Assembly (NCBI GenBank): GCA_947095585.1
Contig: OX352761.1
Span: 38,700,760 to 38,764,759 of the forward strand
Direction: 5' to 3'
From: Nephrocerus scutellatus
Taxonomy: Eukaryota > Arthropoda > Insecta > Diptera > Pipunculidae
Length of the DNA stretch: 64,000 nucleotides
The first letter of the stretch is position 1; every line of letters starts with the position of its first letter. Below the pieces are notes generated by a model. The model was not told the origin of the DNA. It saw only the letters and a program-made list of their open reading frames with translations, and searched no databases. The translations under genes and the position numbers were made by a program. Positions 55,540-64,000 of the stretch are shown here, piece by piece.

Positions 55540-58500
55540 ACGCCCCCGATACCGCTACCCCTAGTCTCACCTCATACACTCTACCAATCGAATTTTGCCA
55601 CCAACCATACAACGCAGTGATTGATACCGGGGCAGGCAGATCCTGCATAGGCAAAGACATCAGAAGTATTTGCATAGCCGCCAACATACCGGCCCATCCG
55701 ATCGAAATCACGTTCTCGCTAGCGGACAAGTCCACCGTCACCGCCCACCAAGCATACACACTTGCCATACGATGGGGAAAGTGGACGTTCAACGAAGAAT
55801 TTGTCTATATACCAAATCTGATGGACAATTTCCTCATCGGTACAGATTTCCTAGCGAAACATGGTTTTACCATAAATAGAGGGAATGAGATGATAACCGC
55901 CCAAAGCGAGCCAACACCACCGACACTGCGAAATTTGTCAACCGAGACAGAGATACTAAACAGACTACTAGCCGAAGAACTACCTACCTTCGAGCGGCTC
56001 GCAGGATTAACCACCGTCACCGAACACGAGATCCGGTTGAAGCACCACCGACCGTTCAAGTACAGATACTTGCCCAGAAACCCAGCAATGCAGGCAATCA
56101 TTAACGCCGAAATTGATCAATTGCTTGCGGAAGGGAAGATAGAACCATCCCGAAGCCCATACAGCTCACCTATCGTACTGGTACGAAAGAAGCAAGGCAC
56201 GTGGAGGTTGTGCGTGGATTACCGCCAACTGAACGAAATATCCATAAAAGATGCATACCCCCTACCCCAGATACAACATATACTGGACAAGTTAAAAGGA
56301 GCCAAATACATATCGACCATTGACCTAAAGCAAGGATACTGGCAAATACCTCTCCAACCAAACAGTCGGCCATACACCGCCTTTACCGTCCCGGGCCGAG
56401 GTTTGTTTCAATGGAAGGTAATGCCATTTGGACTGCACTCTGCGCCTGCCACTTTCCAGCGCCTGTTCGATCAAATTATTAGCCCCGAATTAGAGCCCTT
56501 TGCATTCGCATACCTAGATGACATCATAGTGATTGGTCGCACTTTATCCGAACACACTACCGCACTAAAGGAGGTATTCCGTCGGCTAAAACAGGCCCAA
56601 TTAAAGATAAACCCAGACAAATGCGAATTTGGCCGTTCCGAGATGCGATATCTAGGGCATATGGTGAACCAAGAGGGAATCCACACAGACCCAAGCAAGG
56701 TAGAGGCAATCCGCAACCTAATGCCACCCCGAAACATTAAGGAATTACGCAGAATACTTGGGATCGCCTCATGGTACCGAAGGTTCGTACCAAACTTCTC
56801 AACCGTAGCCGCTCCATTAACACGTTTACTAAAGAAAACCCAGAAGTGGGTATGGCAAACCGCTCAGGAAGAAGCATTTCAGTTATTGAAGCAAAAGCTA
56901 ACGGAAGCCCCCATCCTTGCCTGCCCAGACTTTACCAAGCCGTTCCTCCTCCAAACAGACGCCAGCGCCGAAGGATTAGGCGCCGTACTATCCCAGACGA
57001 TCGAAACTCAAGAGAGGGTAATTGCATACGCAAGCCGCACATTAACCGACGCCGAACGGAATTATTCGGTCACCGAAAAAGAATGTCTCGCCGTCGTCTG
57101 GGGAATCCGGAAAATGAGGCCCTACTTAGAGGGATACCATTTCATCGTACACACCGATCACCGTTCGTTAAAATGGCTAAACAATTTGGAGAATCCATCT
57201 GGTCGCCTAGCCCGTTGGGCAATAGAGTTGCAACAATTCGATTTTGATATCCGCTACCGGAAGGGTTCACTAAACACCGTCGCTGACGTACTCTCCAGAC
57301 ATCCCACCAAAGAGTCACCAGTGCGGCTATTGCTGCCCATCACCGCAACTTGCCCGTGGTACGAAGGAAAATTACAACTGGTAAAGAAGAACCCCGAGGA
57401 TAACCCAGAGTATCAAATAACCGAGGATACCCTGTACCGACACATTTACAACCCGACTTGCTATACGGAAACCACCGCATCTGCATGGAAGATATGCGTA
57501 CCAAAGCCCCTACGCAGGCAGATATTACACGAAAACCACACAGCCGTAACCGCCGGCCACATCGGCATAGCAAAAACCATCGCACGAATCGCCCAAACCT
57601 ATTACTGGCCAGGGTTATTCAGAGATGTCGCCCGCTTCGTCCGCAGTTGCCCTATTTGTATGGAGTACAAATCCCCGGCCAGGAAACCTGCCGGCCAGAT
57701 GCACCGAACCGCAAATTCGCACCCATGGGAAATAGTATGTTCCGATTTTATCGGACCACTGCCTCGATCAACAAAAGGAAATACGATGATTCTGGTTTTC
57801 CAAGATAAATTTACGAAATGGACCGAATTTGTGGCCCTGCGAGATGCAACCACCCCAGCCCTGATCAAAGGATTTCGGGAACGCATACTAAGCCGCTACG
57901 GATGCCCGAAGCAATTAATCACCGACAACGGAACACAATACCGAAGCAAGCCCTTTCAAAGTCTACTGGCAGAACTCAACATAGAGCAAAGGCTTACCCC
58001 ACCCTACACCCCGCAAGCAAATCCGACCGAGCGCATGAATAGGGTAATCAAAACCATGGTAGCCCAGTACGTACAAAAGGACCACCGGAAGTGGGACGAG
58101 TACTTACCCGAACTAATGCTAGCGATAAACACAAGTCAACACGAAACTACGGGGTACTCGGCGGCCTACCTAAATTACGGCCGAGAGCTCCGCTTACCCA
58201 CCACCCCCACAATCAGCCTAAACACCGAACCCAACACAGCCGAACGAATAAGCAAATTATACGATGCCTTCACCCTGGTCCAGCTCAACGCCGCCAAAGC
58301 GTTCACCAAACAAAAACACTACTACGACCTACGGCGACGCCCATGGACCCCTCAGGTAGGAGAACTGGTATACTACCGCCACCGCCCCCTCTCGTCCGCA
58401 GCCAACCAATTCTCCGCCAAATTAGCCCCAAGATTTATGGGACCATATTTAATAAAAAAGAAACTCTCACCAGTAATCTATATCTTGGAAGGGGAGAGGA

Positions 58501-59486
58501 AAAAGACAATAACCGCACACATTAAAGATTGCAAGCAATTACCAGAACAACCACTAATCGAAAATGCCGATACCGCAGGTATGAACAAAACAGAAATCGA
58601 ACAATCAGTCACAGTCAACATGCCGAACGAAACGGTCAAATTCACCACTGACATGGTCGAAATGGGCAAACGACGCCGTACACAACCAGCCCCAGTGCCA
58701 ACCCCCCCATGCCGCACATCAGCCGGACAGCTCCGCACACAGGAGTGGAAAAAGAAGCCGCCGCCACCACGACGGCCACTAACGGCCAACGAGCTGACGA
58801 GACTGTGTCACGCCGTCCCACGCGTCAGAGGCACCGCCGCCACACCCATGCGTTTCCTGGGCCTGTCACGTACCACCTCGTCCGTCATCACTACCCCCGC
58901 CAGTGCAGACATGGCACCACCCACCGGGGCCGCCACACAGCATGTTGTCGCACCCTACACCGCCACCTGGCACGTCGCCGGTGAAGAATGGCCTGACGAA
59001 TTCAGGATAACGCGAATTGAGGTACTACCCGCCTCCGCTCCGATCATCGCCGCTACCGCCACCGTTCCGATCATCACCCCCACCGTTCCGATCATCACCG
59101 CTACCGCCACCGTTCCGACCATCACCGCTACCGTCACCGCTCCGACCACCACCGCTACCCGCACCGTACCGATCAGCACCGCCACCAACGCGATCATCGC
59201 CACTACCGCTTCTACTACCACTACTACTACAACTGCTATCACCATCGCTACCGTCGAACCAATCCGCACCTTCGAAGGATATCGGGTCGTGGGAGGCACT
59301 ATGACACCGGAGGAGATTGCGGCCATAATGTGTCTGACCAACCCACGACCATCCCGGAAATTTAAGTTGTGGACCACTAAAGGAAAGGTAGCCGGCGTCA
59401 GACACCACCCAGGAATTGTCCACCTGACGTCCCTGGAAAGTAACCACACGCTGACCCTCAGCCCACCGCACGGACACAAAAATTAA
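55386..59486 (+). CDS. pol: Gypsy Pol: protease, RT, RNase H, integrase (open)
   Basis: The displayed frame opens inside gag in the -1 frame; Pol is probably made by frameshift. Protease: 'VIDTGAGRS' (about residue 78). RT: 'YRQLNEISIKDAYPLP' and 'AYLDDIIVIG' (catalytic YLDD at about 56511). RNase H: 'LLQTDASAEGLGAVLS', 'EKECLAVVWG', 'HTDHRSLKWL'. Integrase: His-His-Cys-Cys zinc region (about 57530-57665), then core 'CSDFIGPL', 'ITDNGTQY' and 'NPTERMNR' (Asp, Asp, Glu). From about 58560 a long C-terminal extension has a Thr/Ala/Pro-rich repeat tract (59030-59250) and a conserved-looking end ('TMTPEEIAAIMCLTNPRPSR'). All catalytic residues are present and no stop is seen, so it is young. No env is found. 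Confidence 0.93.
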   Translation: MLDLWPARTSTTSLPKPTNILLVLRNQRSTKPTLSMLSGKRHRAVQGSETLDAPDTATPSLTSYTLPIEFCHQPYNAVIDTGAGRSCIGKDIRSICIAANIPAHPIEITFSLADKSTVTAHQAYTLAIRWGKWTFNEEFVYIPNLMDNFLIGTDFLAKHGFTINRGNEMITAQSEPTPPTLRNLSTETEILNRLLAEELPTFERLAGLTTVTEHEIRLKHHRPFKYRYLPRNPAMQAIINAEIDQLLAEGKIEPSRSPYSSPIVLVRKKQGTWRLCVDYRQLNEISIKDAYPLPQIQHILDKLKGAKYISTIDLKQGYWQIPLQPNSRPYTAFTVPGRGLFQWKVMPFGLHSAPATFQRLFDQIISPELEPFAFAYLDDIIVIGRTLSEHTTALKEVFRRLKQAQLKINPDKCEFGRSEMRYLGHMVNQEGIHTDPSKVEAIRNLMPPRNIKELRRILGIASWYRRFVPNFSTVAAPLTRLLKKTQKWVWQTAQEEAFQLLKQKLTEAPILACPDFTKPFLLQTDASAEGLGAVLSQTIETQERVIAYASRTLTDAERNYSVTEKECLAVVWGIRKMRPYLEGYHFIVHTDHRSLKWLNNLENPSGRLARWAIELQQFDFDIRYRKGSLNTVADVLSRHPTKESPVRLLLPITATCPWYEGKLQLVKKNPEDNPEYQITEDTLYRHIYNPTCYTETTASAWKICVPKPLRRQILHENHTAVTAGHIGIAKTIARIAQTYYWPGLFRDVARFVRSCPICMEYKSPARKPAGQMHRTANSHPWEIVCSDFIGPLPRSTKGNTMILVFQDKFTKWTEFVALRDATTPALIKGFRERILSRYGCPKQLITDNGTQYRSKPFQSLLAELNIEQRLTPPYTPQANPTERMNRVIKTMVAQYVQKDHRKWDEYLPELMLAINTSQHETTGYSAAYLNYGRELRLPTTPTISLNTEPNTAERISKLYDAFTLVQLNAAKAFTKQKHYYDLRRRPWTPQVGELVYYRHRPLSSAANQFSAKLAPRFMGPYLIKKKLSPVIYILEGERKKTITAHIKDCKQLPEQPLIENADTAGMNKTEIEQSVTVNMPNETVKFTTDMVEMGKRRRTQPAPVPTPPCRTSAGQLRTQEWKKKPPPPRRPLTANELTRLCHAVPRVRGTAATPMRFLGLSRTTSSVITTPASADMAPPTGAATQHVVAPYTATWHVAGEEWPDEFRITRIEVLPASAPIIAATATVPIITPTVPIITATATVPTITATVTAPTTTATRTVPISTATNAIIATTASTTTTTTTAITIATVEPIRTFEGYRVVGGTMTPEEIAAIMCLTNPRPSRKFKLWTTKGKVAGVRHHPGIVHLTSLESNHTLTLSPPHGHKN

Positions 59487-59841
59487 AATTAAAACTAAAT
59501 AAAAAAAAAAATAAAAAAAAAAATATGAAATGAAATGGAAAAAAAAAGAATAATGGAAAAAAAAAAAAAATGAAAATAACCGAAAAAAATTACCAAAAAA
59601 AAAAAAAAAAAAAAAAATGAAGTATAATAAACCGGAAAAAAACAAAGGAAAATATATTAACAGAAAACAAATAAAAACAAAAAAAAATAATCTACCCAAA
59701 TTAGATATAAGTTTGCACACATAATAGTATTATAAATTGTATTTCATCTCAGGAGGTGATTGGCGCCTAAAATAAAGGTCATCCCATTAATAATAAAAAG
59801 CGACCACACCCAAGAGATCAATAAAAACTACTTTCTATTAC
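59487..59841 (+). other. A-rich post-pol segment, right end of the gypsy insert
   Basis: 59487-59690 is almost pure A with sporadic G/C, then ~150 bp of unique sequence. No LTR or polypurine tract follows; the insert joins the resident LTR fragment at AACGTGAATCC (59842). Confidence 0.7.
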
Positions 59842-60185
59842 AACGTGAATCCTTTATTAAAATTGGCGCAGTCGGTAGGATTGACTAAATAGAGTGAAAA
59901 TCTATTAATTTAAAAAGTCAATCCGTGAAACGAACAAAAACGCGAAAATCTGGAAGGTATTTTTATTACCTTTCGTATGATACCAATTATCCCCCATACC
60001 TCCTACTAAATACTTAGAAAAATGAATTTTTCTAAAATATTGTTACAACGGATACCATAGAAACGCCCGAACTTTACTCAAATTTTGTACATATGTATAT
60101 TTGCGATGACAACACTTTATGTAAAAATTTGGAAGTTATCGGGCCCCATCCCCCATGGCAGAGGGGCTTCCAAATAATTTTTTAC
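59842..60185 (+). mobile_element. Resident gypsy-type LTR end, PBS and leader (copy D)
   Basis: Target of the gypsy insertion. Ser-tRNA type TGGCGCAGTCGGTAGGAT at 59864-59881, leader, and a family-2 unit. Left half of this segment is at 52201-52272. Confidence 0.7.
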
Positions 60186-60489
60186 AAAATTAACCCGATT
60201 TTGTTCAATCTTTGCATATATGAGTTTCGCCGACTTGAAAATTTACATTAATGTTAATTTTTTTTGAAAAATCTAATGGTGGTTCTAATAGAACACAAAA
60301 AACATTTGATCTGGTTTTTAGTTCTATAACATCACACTCGAAAATAACATCACAATAGTCACAGACCAACATTCAATTCACGAATGACGCCAACAAAAAT
60401 GATGCATTTAGCTGTAATTTATAAAAATAAAATGAATAGAACATCACATAAGAATTTACATTTTTATGGGTTGCTTTTTACTTTTTAAG
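60186..60489. other. Duplicated spacer before mariner copy D
   Basis: Matches 42545-42857; no gene. Confidence 0.6.
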
Positions 60490-61005
60490 CGTACGAGGGT
60501 GGTTTGATAAGTCTGTGACTTTTTGAATAAAAGATATTTTTTTTCGGCAAAAAAGTGTTGTTCTCAAAATAGTCTCCTTTAAACTCGATACATCTAGTCC
60601 AGCGTTTTTCCAAATTTTTCATTCTTTCCAAATAATAGGTTTTCTCAAGGCCCTCAAAATAGATGTTTGTTTCTGTGATGACCTCTTCGTTAGACCCAAA
60701 TCTCTCACCGCCCAGCCATTTCTTTAGATTTGGAAACAGGAAATAGTCGCATATTCTCCACATTTACCCCCCTAATCTGGAGAATATGCTGGATGTAGTA
60801 GCAGTTCGTAGCCCAATTTATGGATTTTTGCCGACAGACCGAAGTGAAGTCCAAGATTACTAAACGGCGCAAAAACTCGTTCGGATTGCGTCTAAGCATC
60901 GCCAACCACTCATTTCAAATTCAGTACACGAAATTCACTTTTCTTCATTTTCGTTAAAATTCACGAGGTTGTATGCTTTCAATGTCTGTCAAACCTATAT
61001 TTAAA
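60490..61005 (-). pseudogene. mariner remnant, copy D
   Basis: TIR begins at about 60492. Same deleted transposase. A private insertion at 60750-60773 is an inverted copy of the neighbouring sequence. Confidence 0.85.
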
Positions 61006-62375
61006 AAAAATATATCCTTGGTGAAAGGTGAATTAATAAATAATATTGTAGATATACAAAATGATAAAGTGGAGAAAAACACTAAACAGTTCATTTGTTA
61101 AAAATTCGCTAAGAAAAAAACTCTCTTTAGGGAATGGTTTTTTTTTTGTATTTATTTACTTAAATGTGTAAGTGCCTAGAGTCAGCTGGAATCCTTGAGA
61201 AAAGAAACGAATTTCTTAATATGTATTCATAATTTTAATTAATTTACTCTCAATATTTTGTATTGTATATACTTTTTCTTATAAATTTTAAATATATTTG
61301 TATGTATAATCGTATTGTGTACACATTAAGTGTGTGTATATATAATAAATAAAGAAATTTTTTATAATATAATTTTCTTTGTTAATAATATGTTTATGCG
61401 TAAAATGCGTAGTTTCATGTATTTCAATTTAAGAAGGCACAAGGCACAATAGTGAGACTAAACAAAACTACTGCTTGGTTCATCCAAATATGCACTTCGT
61501 TCACTCTGCTCTGAGCCAAGGTGTTTTCGGCTAATGTCAATAGGAATTTTGCTTGGCAAAGGTACGGTTGGTGAATTAGTTTTGGTTGTATTGCAATGCC
61601 CCCAATTCGAAGGTTTGATTGGAAGTACTTTTGGTTTGGGTGGCAAAGGTGGAGGACCTTTAGAAGGCGTTGAATTGGCATCAATTATATTGCAGCAAAT
61701 GCAAAGTTGTTTATTATGGGTAATGTTGTCCTGATCGATTTTCATTGGAGAAATATTGGTTTTGTTTTTAGCGGCAATTGAAAGTCGGGGTGCAGGCTGG
61801 GGTCGATCTACAATTTTCGATTTTTCAATTTCATCGGTTGTTGTTATAGGTGATACATTTGTATTCATTGGTTTGTTAATGGAATTAAGGTTAGCACGTA
61901 CTTTTCTTAATTTATTAGCACTGAGATTTTCCTTATTTTTCAAGAAATCTGGCAATTCAAAATTGATTTCAGTTCACCGTTGATCTTCCAGTCGAGCGCA
62001 CAGAGCACGTTTAAGTCCCTCAAGGAATTCATCTGTGAAAGAAACACTTAAATTAAATTACTTGTATATTTATATCTATATGCATACTCGTACGTAAGTA
62101 ATATGTAATTTTACCTTGATTATCTCCTGCTCTCTCAGTCACCTGCAATTTCACTCCGGCTTTTAACTTGGCTATAATAGGTTTTTTGATTACTGTCATT
62201 GAAGAATTGTCTTTTGCGCCTGTTATTTGAGTAAATGAACTTATGGTTTCATCAGATTGGCTCATTGATGATTTTCTAACTTTTTTTGTTTTGTGTCTGT
62301 TAGCTCCCGGAATGTTGGAATGTTTACGCATTCGATCAAATATGGATGACGTTTCCGATGCACATTCTTCGGACT
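61006..62375 (-). pseudogene. Inverted loco terminal-exon copy 5
   Basis: Penultimate exon 62115-62373 and last exon 61458-62032 (575 nt). Same post-GoLoco TGA and ALC change as copy 3, but the normal CAAG donor. A private ~30-bp T-rich insertion lies at about 61135-61165 in the UTR flank. Confidence 0.92.
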
Positions 62376-62806
62376 AAAAGCAAGAAAATCTAAATTAATA
62401 ATGTAAGTATACATAAATTTTTTAAAGAAAAACAAATTTTTTGTTAGATATACACAAAAAATACACTTAAAAAAATTTGCTGTCGCATGTTGACCTAAGA
62501 GCATATTTTGATGTAATAAAAAAAATTAAAACCCTATAACGCGTTCCACTTGCTTATTTCGAATCTGTCTAAAAAATAACGTTTGCCTAGTAGAAGTAGT
62601 ATTCGGAGTAAGGATACCGGCGTAATTTGCTCCACTATGGAAATAACGTTTGGAGTGTACGAATTGTAGTTGATTGTTGACATTCTTTGGCCAGGAGAAT
62701 CCTGGGCCGATTTCGGGACGAAGACCCAAATGTCGTGAGAATGGTACACCAATTGTCGTGATTGGTCGATGCGGTGTCGTGATATGGTCTCTTTATATAT
62801 ATATAA
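62376..62806 (-). repeat. Duplicated loco intron flank, copy 5
   Basis: As copies 2 and 4, without the deletions of copy 3. Confidence 0.85.
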
Positions 62807-63929
62807 CTAGCTGATTACCCGGCGTTGCCCAGGTATTTATTCATCTCAATATTCTATTAGGCAGGGGTGGGAAAAATAATGATATCTATCTTTAAGGTAA
62901 AATTGCAATTTTTTTTAATAAAATAAGTATTTTAAGTTATAAAGCATTCAAACTATAAAATAAAATTAAAAAAAAATAATAATCTATGCTCCGCAATACT
63001 TAATAAACTGTCCGACTCATACTCATTGATCGTCATCGAAAGCGAAAGTTTTACTGGAAATTGCAATCTCTTAAATTTAAAAGGTAGATCCGCCGAAATG
63101 AGTGCTATTCGTGCGATAAAAACTGCTTTACACTGTCGCTTTTCACCCGAAATCCATCCGGTTGCCGAGTACCATTTTAAGCGCCACTATTCATCTCCGC
63201 GATCCCGAAAACTAATAGATCGACATTAATATCTGTCACCCTCCCCCCTCCGGAAAAACTCACTCATAGAAGTGTCCTACTAACACTATTCATCTAAGTG
63301 ACCCCGAGAACTATAGAATGGACACTATACACCCCCACCCCCTCTGTTATCGACCCCATCACCCTAGAGCTGTCTTACCATCACTATTCAACCCAGCGAC
63401 CCCGAAAACCATAGAATGGACACTTACATCGGTCACCTTCCACCATCAGTTATCGACCACATCGCCCTAGAGCTGTCTTACCATCACCATTCAACTCAGC
63501 GACCCCGAAAACCATAGAATGGACACTAACATCGGTCACTCCCCCCCCCCCCCCCCCGCCACAGTTATCGACCCCATCCCCCTAGAGCTGTCTTACCATC
63601 ACCATTCAACTCAGCGACCCCGAAAACCATAGAATCGACACTAATATCGGTCACCCTCCTCTCAGTTTCGACCCCTTCCCCCTAGGGCTGTATTACCATC
63701 ACCATTCAACTCAGCGACCCCGAAAACCATAAAATCGACACTAATATCGGTCACCACCACCCTGGTTAATTCCTTATTAATCTTGCTAAAACAAAAAACT
63801 GTAGAAAATTATTTTTGTCGAAAATACTTTCGTTTCGAGGTACACGCAATTGCAGCAGTAGGAACAGTAAAATAAATTGTTCTTGCATCATTCGAGTAAG
63901 GTAAGGTAGAAAGCTTTGTTTTGTGCATT
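62807..63929 (-). mobile_element. Helitron 3' segment with expanded minisatellite, copy 5
   Basis: CTAG end at 62807-62810. The ATCGACCCCATC / CAGCGACCCCGAAAACCATA minisatellite (63240-63750) has about five units here, more than in copies 2 and 4, and includes a C-run of about 18 at 63541-63558. 63750-63929 is the same non-repeat flank seen at 27640-27817. Confidence 0.65.
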
Positions 63930-64000
63930 TTTAAATTCTCTATATGAACTTCGCGTGCCCGTGGCTGGCTGGCTGGTGGGTAGAATATTAAGATAAATTT
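63930..64000. mobile_element. TAAATTCTCTA-ended element, cut by window edge
   Basis: TAAATTCTCTATATGAACTT and GTGGCTGGCTGGCTGGTGGG are present, as at 27818 and 45908. This predicts that the satellite array continues outside the window. Confidence 0.65.

Larger units (their letters stand above)
25562..61440. repeat. Higher-order segmental duplication, ~18.1-kb dimer unit
   Basis: Copy 2 to copy 4 distance is 18,098 bp and the intervening satellite is offset by 18,091 bp. Copy 3 to copy 5 is 24,978 bp, which becomes close to 18 kb after allowing for the gypsy insert and unequal RTE content. The units carry loco fragment, Helitron end, RTE LINE, LTR fragment and mariner in the same order and orientation. 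Confidence 0.85.

Noticed and set aside
58955..59720. Long Gly/Ser/Asp- and Val-rich minus-strand ORFs
   Set aside because: They are shadows of the Thr/Ala/Pro repeat tract of Pol and of the A-rich tail.
59487..59841. Hidden env gene or 3' LTR after pol
   Set aside because: The segment is A-rich with no ORF, and no stretch matches the LTR at 52764-53948.

Overview
This is nuclear DNA of an insect, most likely a higher fly (Brachycera). The only host gene is the 3' half of a loco-type RGS12/14 gene: RGS domain, two Ras-binding-like domains and a GoLoco motif, in four phase-matched exons on the + strand (9350-10087, 10161-11099, 20042-20300, 20384-20958). The fly assignment is an inference from this gene and from the transposon families; the species cannot be read from the sequence. 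Nearly everything else is transposon or tandem repeat.

Layout. 1-9349 is the upstream flank or intron: a 118-bp satellite, a foldback-like composite with ~430-bp inverted arms, a Tc1/mariner-type MITE, a tRNA-derived SINE and a Helitron 5' end interrupted by a LINE. 9350-11099 holds the RGS and RBD exons. 11100-20041 is an 8.9-kb intron filled with dead gypsy, Jockey/CR1-group LINE, copia and Helitron sequence. 20042-20958 holds the last two loco exons, followed by a 3'UTR, a deleted mariner, an LTR fragment with a Ser-tRNA-type primer site, and an RTE-like LINE on the minus strand.

25.5-64 kb is the striking part. The block 'Helitron end - last two loco exons - mariner - LTR fragment - RTE LINE' has been inverted and then amplified, giving four further copies of the loco terminal exons on the minus strand (stop-codon ends at 25677, 36480, 43775 and 61458). 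Shared private mutations show an A-B-A-B order: copies 2 and 4 share a nonsense change and a 20-bp deletion; copies 3 and 5 share a stop immediately after the GoLoco Asp-Gln-Arg triad. A two-copy unit of ~18.1 kb was therefore duplicated. A gypsy element with open gag and pol (52273-59841) later entered the last unit. Its structure is odd: one LTR lies inside the insert, with a 3'-type internal segment carrying tRNA-like modules to its left.

Functionally, the + strand gene would encode a Galpha regulator (GAP through RGS, GDI through GoLoco, small GTPase binding through the RBDs). The array could produce antisense RNA to the loco 3' exons or short GoLoco-only peptides. Neither is shown by sequence alone. 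Family names of transposons rest on motifs I can read, not on database matches.
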